Source: Demequina zhanjiangensis
GTDB taxonomy: Bacteria > Actinomycetota > Actinomycetes > Actinomycetales > Demequinaceae
DNA: 64,000 bases
NCBI RefSeq assembly: GCF_030418315.1
Contig: NZ_JAUHPV010000007.1
Span: 1-64,000 of the forward strand
Reading direction: 5' to 3'
The translations under genes and the position numbers were made by a program. The notes beneath the pieces were generated by a model. It searched no databases. It was not told the origin of the DNA and saw nothing but the letters and a program-made list of their open reading frames with translations. This document shows, in pieces, positions 43,495 to 50,684 of the stretch (position 1 is its first letter; every line of letters begins with the position of its first letter).

Positions 43495-44691
43495 CTAGGA
43501 CAGGACGCGCACTCGCACGGTGCCCGCCATACCGCGAAGCTCTTCGACGGTCTCGCGGTCGAGGCCCGACGCGACGTCGGTGACCACGTATCCCAGCTCA
43601 CCGCGGGTCGACAGCATCTGCGCATCGATGTTGACGTCGTGCGCCGCGAACACCTGGTTGACGGCGGCGAGCACGCCGGGCACGTTCTCGTGCAGGTGCG
43701 CCACGCGGTGCGAACCCTGCACCTGCTCGAGCGACAGGTTCGGCATGTTGACCGACAGGGAGGTGGAGCCGTGCCGCATGTAGTCACGCATGCGCGAGGC
43801 GACGAACTGGCCGATGTCCCGCTGCGCCTCCTCGGTGGAGCCGCCGATGTGGGGCGTGAGGATGACGTTGCGCTTGCCGCGCAGCGGCGAGTCGAACACG
43901 TCGCCCTTCTTCTTCGGCTCCACGGGGAAGACGTCGAGAGCGGCACCGCCGATCGCGCCCGACTCGAGGCCTTCGCCCAGCGCCTCCATGTCGACGATGA
44001 ATCCGCGCGACAGGTTGAGGAACTTGGCGCCGTGCTTCATCGCGCCGAACTGCTCGCGGCCGAAGAAGCCCGAGTTCCCGGCGCGCCCGTCCACGTGGAG
44101 CGTGACGATGTCGGCCTCAGCGAGCAGAGCCTCCAGTGAGGGCATGGGCGTCGCGTTGCCGAGCGCGAGCTTCTCCGCAGTGTCGTAGAAGATCACGTTC
44201 ATGCCGAGCGCCTCGGCGATGACGGACAGCTGCGAGCCGATGTTCCCGTAACCGACGATGCCGAGAGTCCGCCCGCGGATCTCATGCGAGCCCTCGGCGC
44301 TCTTGGACCAGACGCCCTCGTGCATCGAGTTGTTGTGCTCGGCGAGGCGTCGGGTCAGGGAGATCATCTCTGACACGGCCATCTCCACCACGGAACGCGT
44401 GTTCTGGAACGGCGCGTTGAACGCGGCGACCCCGTATCGCGCGGCAGCGCCGAGGTCGATCTGGTTCGTGCCGATCGAGAAGGCGCCGACCGCGAGCAGG
44501 GACGGGGACTCCTTGATGACTCGCTCCGTCAGGTGGGTCTTGGAGCGGATGCCGAGCATCTCGACACCGTCGAGGGCCGAGATCAGCTCGTCCTCGTCCA
44601 TCGCTCCGACATGGTTGTCCACCTCGATGCCGGCCGCCGTGAGGACGTCGGTGGCTCGGGGGTGGAGGGACTCGAGAAGTAGTGCGCGCAC
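43495..44691 (-). CDS. serA: D-3-phosphoglycerate dehydrogenase
   Basis: 398 aa with the GTG start chosen here. First step of serine synthesis. It resembles the E. coli-type enzyme: NAD loop GIVGYGNIGSQLSVIAEALG, SRGFIVDMEAL, active-site LTPHIGGSTEEAQ, and a C-terminal ACT domain (HENVPGVLAAVNQVFAAHDV) for feedback control. Homology starts at VRALLLESLHPRA. A longer ATG start at 44727 adds 12 unconserved residues and has AGGGAGG about 15 nt upstream; the GTG has a weak GAGTAT hexamer 7 nt upstream. Either is possible. Divergent from the protease gene. Confidence 0.93.
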   Translation of the reverse strand: MRALLLESLHPRATDVLTAAGIEVDNHVGAMDEDELISALDGVEMLGIRSKTHLTERVIKESPSLLAVGAFSIGTNQIDLGAAARYGVAAFNAPFQNTRSVVEMAVSEMISLTRRLAEHNNSMHEGVWSKSAEGSHEIRGRTLGIVGYGNIGSQLSVIAEALGMNVIFYDTAEKLALGNATPMPSLEALLAEADIVTLHVDGRAGNSGFFGREQFGAMKHGAKFLNLSRGFIVDMEALGEGLESGAIGGAALDVFPVEPKKKGDVFDSPLRGKRNVILTPHIGGSTEEAQRDIGQFVASRMRDYMRHGSTSLSVNMPNLSLEQVQGSHRVAHLHENVPGVLAAVNQVFAAHDVNIDAQMLSTRGELGYVVTDVASGLDRETVEELRGMAGTVRVRVLS

Positions 44692-44768
44692 GAGCGCAAT
44701 ACTCTCGCAATTCGCGTGGATTCCCAACTTGTTGCGCCTCCCTGAGAGAGCACTCGCTCCCGGCGTGG

Positions 44769-44774
44769 CAGTCT
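44769..44774 (+). promoter_or_regulatory. Leaderless -10 hexamer for the metalloprotease gene
   Basis: CAGTCT, 6 nt before the GTG; imperfect match. Confidence 0.4.
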
Positions 44775-44780
44775 GAACCC

Positions 44781-45599
44781 GTGAACTCCGCAGGCCGCGC
44801 GCTCTCGACCTTCCTCATCGCCGTGATGGTGGTGGGCGTGGGCGGTTTCGTCTGGGCGGCGTTCGCGAGGGGCCTGACCTGGAACGACGTCACGCAGTTC
44901 GCCCTCCCGCGCAACGGCGTGATCGTCGCGGAGCAGCGCTATGTGGTGCCGGAGCCCACGGGGGACGGGTCTCGGCTCCTGCCACAGGTGATCGTCGCCG
45001 AGGGCGGCACCTACGAGATGTGGTACCCGGGCGTCGACGGCGACCCTGTCCGCTACGACCCGTGCGAGCCGGTCGAGTGGGTGTACAACCCTGGCTCCGA
45101 GCCCGAGGGCGGCGCGCAGATCGTCGCCGACGCTGTCCAGCGTGTCTCCGACGCGACGGGCCTGCTGTTCGTCTACGAAGGCGAGACCGAGGAGCCCCTC
45201 TCGGACTCACGCGACGCGATCCAGGAGCGCTACGGCGTCGACCGTTACGCGCCCGTCGTGATCGGGTGGAGCGACTCGGGAGCCCTCGCCGCGCTCGAGG
45301 GCACCGTCGTGGGCGTGGGCGGCTCGAGCGTCGTCCCCGCAGCCAAGGGCGACGGCGAGTACCTGGCCGCCGGCTCCGTCGTGATCGACGTGGACGACGC
45401 ACAGGACCTGCTCGACGGCTTCGACGGAGATGCGGTGCTTCGCGCGGTGATCATGCACGAGCTCGCGCACGTGGTGGGTCTCGCCCACGTGGACGACGAG
45501 GCCGAGCTGATGAGCCCCGCCAACCGGTGGAAGACCGAGTGGGGCCCTGGCGACCGGACCGCGCTTGCGCTCGCCGGCAGCGGCGCCTGCCAGTCCTGA
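44781..45599 (+). CDS. Exported matrixin-like zinc metalloprotease
   Basis: 272 aa. One N-terminal membrane helix (about 8-28) anchors or exports the chain. The zinc motif HELAHVVGLAH is near residues 230-240, matching the metzincin HExxHxxGxxH consensus, followed by MSPANRW in place of a strict Met-turn. Upstream, VVIGWSDSGALAALEGTVVG is typical of M10-like enzymes that read predicted reprolysin/matrixin. The substrate is unknown. GTG start, divergent from serA. Confidence 0.82.
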   Translation: MNSAGRALSTFLIAVMVVGVGGFVWAAFARGLTWNDVTQFALPRNGVIVAEQRYVVPEPTGDGSRLLPQVIVAEGGTYEMWYPGVDGDPVRYDPCEPVEWVYNPGSEPEGGAQIVADAVQRVSDATGLLFVYEGETEEPLSDSRDAIQERYGVDRYAPVVIGWSDSGALAALEGTVVGVGGSSVVPAAKGDGEYLAAGSVVIDVDDAQDLLDGFDGDAVLRAVIMHELAHVVGLAHVDDEAELMSPANRWKTEWGPGDRTALALAGSGACQS

Positions 45600-45606
45600 C
45601 CGGCGG

Positions 45607-47793
45607 CTAGCCCTCCAGGCCCGGCGGCAGAGTCCCCGTGTGGACGATGTCGAGGTGCCTCGTGGGTCGGGTGAGCGCCACGTAGAGGTCGCCTGCGCGT
45701 GCCGCGATCGCGGCGGGATCCACGACGACGACCGCATCGAACTCGAGGCCCTTGGACGCAAGCGCCCCGATGACCTCCACGTCGGAATCCCCGAGGGCGG
45801 CCCGCAGGTCCGCGTGCAGGCCCTCGGGCGCGATGACTGCGACGAGCCCTCCACCCGAGGAGGCGAGCTCCTCGAGCCGATGTGATGCCCGTCGTGCAGA
45901 CGCATCGACGAGCGAGCTCGCGTCCACGCGGTGGAACGCCACCGCGTCGTCCACGTCGCGCGCGGCGCTCAGCTCCGAGACGGGCAGCCCGACCGCCTTC
46001 GCGAACGACTGCGCAGCCTGCGCGACCTGCGCCGGGATTCGATAGCTGACGGTGAGCTCGCGCAGGTTCCACGTGCCGCCGAACAGAGGGTCCATCGCCT
46101 CGGGCCACCACGTGGTGCCCGCAGCCGACGACGTCTGGGCGACATCGCCGACGATCGTGAACGAGCGGGTGGGGCAGCGGCGGGACAGCATCCGCCACGC
46201 CATGGGGCTGAGCTCCTGCGCCTCGTCCACGACCACGTGCCCGTACGTCCACGTGCGGTCGGCGGAGGCGCGCTCCGCGACGGTGAGGCGGGTCGACCCC
46301 TCGCGCATGCGGGAGGCGAGCGCCTCGGCGGTGACCATGCCCCCGTCGCCGAAGGTCTCGAGCACCTCCTTCGCGTACTCGACCTCCTCGGTGGTCAGCG
46401 CGCTCGCGTCGGGCCGGGGCGAGCCGTTCGGCATGTCGCCGAGCAGCTCGGCCGCCTCGTCGAGCAGCGGGACATCCGCGTCGGTGAACGGTGCCGAGGT
46501 CGGGCGCAGGAGGAGATCCCGGTCGGAGGCGCTGAGCCGCGGCGCCGCGTTGTCGAGCAGATGCGGCTTGGAGAACAGGTCCTTCAGCAGCTGCGCCGGG
46601 GTGATCGGCAGCCAGCACAGGTTGATCGCGACCCGGATCGACCGGTTGTCGCGCACCTCCCGTTCGAGCTCCATCCTGTCGTCGGCCTCGACGTGCTCCA
46701 GCTGCTCAGCGAGCTGCGCGGTGAGGCGACCGATCATGTCCTTCGCGAACGTGGCGCGTGCCTCGTTGTGCGGGCGTCCGTCGCGTCGTGCACGGGCCTG
46801 GGCGTCGCGGATGTCGGACCTGCGGATCACGACGGGCCGGCCGTCCAGGCGGACCGTCTGGTCGGTGCGGGGGACGCGCTGGCGCTCGCGGACGGCCCGC
46901 TTGATGACGCCCGCCATGTCGCTGCGCCCCTTGATGCGGGCCACGGCGTCGGACTCGACGCCGGCGATGGTGACGCCCTTCACGAGGCCCTCGAGCGTGG
47001 TGGAGACCGCGCCGGTCTCGCCAAGCGACGGCAGCACGTGGTCGATGTACCGGAGGAACTGGCGCGAGGGGCCGATCAGCAGCACGCCGCGGCTCGCGAG
47101 CCTCTCACGGTGGTGGTAGAGCAGGAACGCGGCACGGTGCAGCGCGACGGCTGTCTTGCCAGTGCCGGGTCCGCCCTGGACGACGAGCGCTCCCTCCATG
47201 GGGGCGCGGATGACGGCGTCCTGCTCGGCCTGGATCGTCGCGACGATGTCGCCCATGCGTCCGGTGCGGCGTGCGTCGAGGGCCGCAAGGAGCGCGCCTT
47301 CACCGGCGAGGGAGCCCTCACGGCCGGCGGCACGGAGAGCCTCGACGTCGAGCACGTCGTCCTCGACCGCTGTCACGGTGCGGCCGCGCGTCGTCAGATG
47401 GCGGCGGTTCATCACGCCGCTGGGCGCGGCGGCGGTGGCCGAGTAGAAGGCGCGCGCGGCGGGCGCGCGCCAGTCGGTCAGCAGGGGAGCATGCTCGGCG
47501 TCGGACAGCCCGATGCGGCCCACATAGAGGGTCTCGCCGTCGATCATGTCGAGCCGACCGAAGCACAGCCGGTCCTCGACGGCGTCCAGCTGGCCGATGC
47601 GGTCCTCGTACAGGGTGGCGAACGCGTCGCGCTCCGAGCGGTTCTGCGGCGAGCCCGAGGGGCCCTGGCGACGGATGTCGGCGAGCCGCTCCTCAGCCTC
47701 GTCTCGCAGCGTGTCGAGCCGTCCGTAGAGCGTGTCGACTACCTGCTGCTCGGCATCGAGTCCCGTGGCGGTGGCGGCGGGCTCGTCGTGCAT
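45607..47793 (-). CDS. HelD-type superfamily 1 ATPase (RNA-polymerase recycling factor-like)
   Basis: 728 aa. Charged N-terminal coiled coil, then a UvrD-like motor interrupted by a large insertion. Motifs: Walker A QGGPGTGKTAVALHR (about 205-219), DEAQELSPMAWRML, VGDVAQTSSAAG, and YVALTRPTRHLDIVHTG near the C terminus. This layout (early DWRAPAARAFYSAT, no UvrD C-terminal extension) matches actinobacterial HelD/HelR, which release RNA polymerase from DNA and can protect it from rifampicin in some species. The ATG chosen has GAGGG about 9 nt upstream; a further ATG 14 codons earlier is possible. No rifampicin-associated promoter element was recognised upstream. Confidence 0.85.
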   Translation of the reverse strand: MHDEPAATATGLDAEQQVVDTLYGRLDTLRDEAEERLADIRRQGPSGSPQNRSERDAFATLYEDRIGQLDAVEDRLCFGRLDMIDGETLYVGRIGLSDAEHAPLLTDWRAPAARAFYSATAAAPSGVMNRRHLTTRGRTVTAVEDDVLDVEALRAAGREGSLAGEGALLAALDARRTGRMGDIVATIQAEQDAVIRAPMEGALVVQGGPGTGKTAVALHRAAFLLYHHRERLASRGVLLIGPSRQFLRYIDHVLPSLGETGAVSTTLEGLVKGVTIAGVESDAVARIKGRSDMAGVIKRAVRERQRVPRTDQTVRLDGRPVVIRRSDIRDAQARARRDGRPHNEARATFAKDMIGRLTAQLAEQLEHVEADDRMELEREVRDNRSIRVAINLCWLPITPAQLLKDLFSKPHLLDNAAPRLSASDRDLLLRPTSAPFTDADVPLLDEAAELLGDMPNGSPRPDASALTTEEVEYAKEVLETFGDGGMVTAEALASRMREGSTRLTVAERASADRTWTYGHVVVDEAQELSPMAWRMLSRRCPTRSFTIVGDVAQTSSAAGTTWWPEAMDPLFGGTWNLRELTVSYRIPAQVAQAAQSFAKAVGLPVSELSAARDVDDAVAFHRVDASSLVDASARRASHRLEELASSGGGLVAVIAPEGLHADLRAALGDSDVEVIGALASKGLEFDAVVVVDPAAIAARAGDLYVALTRPTRHLDIVHTGTLPPGLEG

Positions 47794-47923
47794 GGCATAT
47801 CCCTCGGGTCGGGTGGTCCGTGGCGAAGCAGTCAACCATTATCGCAGGATTCGCATGCCGCATCGTACGCATTCCCGGCTTTCGCCCGACGCGGAAGTCG
47901 ACGGATGTGCTCGCGGGCCATGC

Positions 47924-47929
47924 CAGGAT
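47924..47929 (+). promoter_or_regulatory. Possible -10 hexamer for the PAC2 gene
   Basis: CAGGAT, 8 nt before the ATG, no Shine-Dalgarno sequence. Confidence 0.4.
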
Positions 47930-47937
47930 GGAGCGAT

Positions 47938-48858
47938 ATGGAGACGAAGCTGGTGACGTGGGACCCGGACGGCGTCGCGGCGTGGGCCGAGGAGGCCCCG
48001 TCGGAGGGCGCCGTGCTTCTGCATGCGCTGCGCGGGTTCATCGACGCAGGCAAGACTGGACGCCTCGTCGCGGAGCACGTGCATGACATGGGAGAGCCGG
48101 TGAGGCTCGCGACCTTCGACATCGACGAGCTGCTCGACTACAGGTCGCGCCGCCCCGAGATGACCTTCTCCATCAACGAATGGACCGACTACGACGAGCC
48201 GTACCTCGCACTCGACATGGTTCGTGACGCGGAGGGCACCCCCTTCCTGATGCTGCATGGCTTCGAGCCTGACATCCGGTGGGAGGCGTACATCAGGGCC
48301 GTGCGGGACGTCGTCGAGCGTCTCGGCATCGGCCTGGTGCTCGGCACCCACGGCGTCCCCATGGCGGCGCCTCACACGCGCGCGCTTGGCGTCACCGTGC
48401 ACGGCACGTCTCAGGAGCTGCTGCCCGATCAGCCCAGCATGTTCGGCACGGTGAGCGTGCCCGCCTCCGCGCAGAACCTGCTGGAGTACCGCTTCGGACA
48501 GTGGGGCCTCGACGTGGTGAACGTCGCCGTCCACGTGCCTCACTATCTTGCGCAGTCCTCGTACCCGCAGGCGGCGCAGCGTGCGCTGACCGCGCTCGAG
48601 GATCTGTCCGGCCTGGTGCTGGAGCCGCAGGGGCTCGATGCCGAGGCTGATCGCGCGGAGGAGGAGATCACGCGGCAGCTCACGGAGTCGGAGGAGGTCC
48701 AGGCGCTCGTCGCCGCGCTGGAGGAGCAGTTCGACGCGTTCCAGGAGTCGCGCGACGACGAGATGCTCCAGGACGGGCTCATCCCCTCGGCGGACGAGCT
48801 AGGCGCCGAGTTCGAGAAGTATCTCCGTCAGCACGGGCGGGATTTCCCTCAGGGCTGA
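47938..48858 (+). CDS. PAC2 family protein
   Basis: 306 aa, soluble. The PAC2 fold is recognisable from [22 protein letters not shown] near residues 27-48, the region [25 protein letters not shown], and [21 protein letters not shown]. The C-terminal 70 residues are acidic and helical. The family is related to proteasome-assembly chaperones, and actinobacterial members occur in proteasome-bearing lineages, but no proteasome gene is in the window. The frame is open nearly 2 kb upstream, antisense to the helicase gene; that part is a shadow. Confidence 0.88.
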   Translation: METKLVTWDPDGVAAWAEEAPSEGAVLLHALRGFIDAGKTGRLVAEHVHDMGEPVRLATFDIDELLDYRSRRPEMTFSINEWTDYDEPYLALDMVRDAEGTPFLMLHGFEPDIRWEAYIRAVRDVVERLGIGLVLGTHGVPMAAPHTRALGVTVHGTSQELLPDQPSMFGTVSVPASAQNLLEYRFGQWGLDVVNVAVHVPHYLAQSSYPQAAQRALTALEDLSGLVLEPQGLDAEADRAEEEITRQLTESEEVQALVAALEEQFDAFQESRDDEMLQDGLIPSADELGAEFEKYLRQHGRDFPQG

Positions 48859-48884
48859 TCATTTTTGCGGCGCGGCACGCCCAG

Positions 48885-49011
48885 AAGTGTCGCGCTCGCG
48901 GCCCTGTGCATGACACACTTGGTCTCGGTTGCAAGAACGTAGTGTGCAGGAACCCGCCCCTCATGGGTGGGAGAGGTCATTGCGGCGACGAGCGCGGCAA
49001 AGTGTCGCGCT
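48885..49011. repeat. Direct 12-nt repeats flanking the csp promoter and leader
   Basis: AAGTGTCGCGCT occurs at 48885-48896 and again at 49000-49011. The first copy is upstream of the predicted promoter, the second in the leader 39 nt before the start. It could be a regulatory pair. Confidence 0.5.
48917..48945 (+). promoter_or_regulatory. csp promoter
   Basis: ACTTGG (48917-48922), 17 nt, TAGTGT (48940-48945). The leader would be about 100 nt, as common for cold-shock mRNAs. Confidence 0.5.
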
Positions 49012-49049
49012 TCCCTCCCAGGGCATTTGAAACAAAGGGAGAAACCCGC

Positions 49050-49253
49050 ATGGCGCAGGGTTCCGTGAAGTGGTTCAACGCAGAGAAGGGCTTTGGATTC
49101 ATCGCCCAGGACGGTGGCGGCGCTGACGTCTTCGTCCACTACTCGGCGATTGAGACCGATGGCTACAAGTCGCTCGACGAGCAGCAGCGCGTCGAGTTCG
49201 AGGTGACGCAGGGTCCCAAGGGCCCGCAGGCGTCGAACGTCCGCCCGCTCTAA
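49050..49253 (+). CDS. cspA: Cold-shock protein (CspA family)
   Basis: 67 aa, one OB-fold. RNP1 KGFGFI and RNP2 VFVHYSAI are intact, so it can bind single-stranded RNA or DNA. ATG with AAAGGGAGAAACCC upstream. A long leader with a repeated 12-mer precedes it. Which of the several Csp paralogues it is cannot be said. Confidence 0.97.
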   Translation: MAQGSVKWFNAEKGFGFIAQDGGGADVFVHYSAIETDGYKSLDEQQRVEFEVTQGPKGPQASNVRPL

Positions 49254-49271
49254 GGACGACGCGGGCGCCCG

Positions 49272-50051
49272 TCAGGGCGTCCAGTCGCTCCTGACGCCCG
49301 TCGGCAGGGATGCCGACGCGGCGTAGCGTGCGAGCACATCCACATCGAGGCGCGTCGACGCGGCGAGCACCACGTTCCCGCGTCGACGCCCCTTGAGGAC
49401 GGCATGCTCGCCGATCGCCACGACGCTCCCGAGCGCGGCCCGCGCGGCCGTGACATCGGTTCGAGCGGTGGCCCCCTGAGGCCCAGCGCCCACATTCGCG
49501 AGGATCAGTCCTCCTGGCCGTAGCGCACGACGCGCGTGGCCCCACCACTCCTCGTCCGCCAGATGCGGCGGAGTGTCCGACCCTGAGAAGGCGTCCCGCA
49601 CGATCAGGTCGATGCTCTCGTCACGCCGAGCGGCAAGCGCCTCGAGACCGTCCTGGGCGCGGATCCTCAGCCTCGGAGCGCGCGGAAGATCCCACCACGT
49701 GCGCACCAGCTCGGGCAGGGTCGCGTCGATGTCGACAGCGATGTGCCCCGAGTCGGGGTAGCGGTGCGCGAGATACCGCGGGAAGGCGCACGCGGCCGCG
49801 CCCACGTGAAGCGCGAGCATCCTCGCAGGAGGCTCCCATGCCTCGACGACCGCCGCGAAGCGCTCCATGTACTCGAAGTCGAGCACGTCGAGCTCAGGGC
49901 GCAATGGCGAGCTGGGAACTCCATTGACCCATAGAAACGTTGTCCCATCGGGTTCGTCCTCAAGACGCGCGACGCCGGTGGCGATGGGGAAGTCGACTCC
50001 CCGCGGCACGTGTGGCGCGATCGCGTCGAAGGTGTTCCCGCGTCGTGCCAT
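49272..50051 (-). CDS. Spermidine-synthase-like SAM-dependent methyltransferase fold protein
   Basis: 259 aa. The Rossmann core is visible: MLALHVGAAACAFPRYL (loop I), SGHIAVDIDATLPEL (acidic strand), RIRAQDGLEALA and DLIVRDAFSG (spermidine-synthase DAFDG-like motif). It lacks the typical N-terminal polyamine-synthase domain, so it may be a spermidine-synthase-related fused or orphan protein rather than a true aminopropyltransferase. Substrate unknown. TACGCT lies 6 nt upstream of the ATG (50058-50063). Its end converges on csp within 18 bp. Confidence 0.82.
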   Translation of the reverse strand: MARRGNTFDAIAPHVPRGVDFPIATGVARLEDEPDGTTFLWVNGVPSSPLRPELDVLDFEYMERFAAVVEAWEPPARMLALHVGAAACAFPRYLAHRYPDSGHIAVDIDATLPELVRTWWDLPRAPRLRIRAQDGLEALAARRDESIDLIVRDAFSGSDTPPHLADEEWWGHARRALRPGGLILANVGAGPQGATARTDVTAARAALGSVVAIGEHAVLKGRRRGNVVLAASTRLDVDVLARYAASASLPTGVRSDWTP

Positions 50052-50057
50052 GGGTCC

Positions 50058-50063
50058 AGCGTA
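50058..50063 (-). promoter_or_regulatory. Leaderless -10 hexamer for the spermidine-synthase-like gene
   Basis: TACGCT on the minus strand, 6-nt spacer to the ATG. Confidence 0.6.
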
Positions 50064-50149
50064 GACGGCTGGATTGCGGTGGCTGTTCGAACTAGACTGG
50101 CGTCAGGTCCAGGTCCCCATGGACCTCATGACGGTGAGGAGGTGGCGCG

Positions 50150-50533
50150 ATGCCGCTGTCGGAGTATGAGCAGCGCGTGCTCGAGCAGCTCGAGCGCGAT
50201 CTGGGTTCCGACCCGCAGCTCGGGCGCGCGATGAAGCGCGGACCGAAGTCGCGCAGTCGCATCGCGCTCGGCGTCGTGGGCGTCGTCGTCGGACTCGGCG
50301 TCGTGGTGATCGGCGTCATGACCCAGCTGCTGTGGCTCGGCATCGTCGGATTCGCGCTGATGATCGCGGTGGCCCTGTGGGCCCTGCTCGGCGGCTCGTC
50401 CTCCAGTGAAGGCACGACCCCTGCCAAGCAGGCGAAGGGCAAGTCGGGGCCATCCAAGCCGCAGGCGAAGAAGCCCTTCATGCAGCGCATGGAGGAGCGG
50501 TACGACCGTCGCCGCGAGAAGGGCGACTTCTAG
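50150..50533 (+). CDS. DUF3040 membrane protein
   Basis: 127 aa. The N-terminal MPLSEYEQRVLEQLERDLGS is the family signature. Two membrane helices follow at about 38-58 and 61-80, then a basic Lys/Pro/Ser tail. RBS GAGGAGG before the ATG. The family is actinobacterial and lies near the mraZ division cluster; its function is unknown. A TAGACT hexamer at 50093-50098 may be its -10. Confidence 0.9.
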   Translation: MPLSEYEQRVLEQLERDLGSDPQLGRAMKRGPKSRSRIALGVVGVVVGLGVVVIGVMTQLLWLGIVGFALMIAVALWALLGGSSSSEGTTPAKQAKGKSGPSKPQAKKPFMQRMEERYDRRREKGDF

Positions 50534-50569
50534 TCGTCTGCGCTGGTTCCTGAGACCGGCTCCTCTTGA

Positions 50570-50596
50570 CGCGCGCCCTGGGGCGCGCGCATTTCT
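50570..50596 (+). terminator. Terminator after DUF3040 gene
   Basis: CGCGCGCCC pairs with GGGCGCGCG (50570-50578 with 50581-50589, or one register in with a 4-nt loop), followed by CATTTCT. It lies about 37 nt after the stop. Confidence 0.75.
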
Positions 50597-50684
50597 GTGT
50601 CCACCGTGGTGCCGTTGAGCCCGCCGTGGTGCTGTGCCTTCGGCGAGCCGGCGTGGCGTGACGTGGGCGGCACCCGTGCGACCT

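Noticed and set aside
45931..48858. 975-codon frame suggesting a large PAC2 fusion
   Set aside because: The first 669 codons are antisense to the HelD gene and not protein-like; PAC2 begins at 47938.
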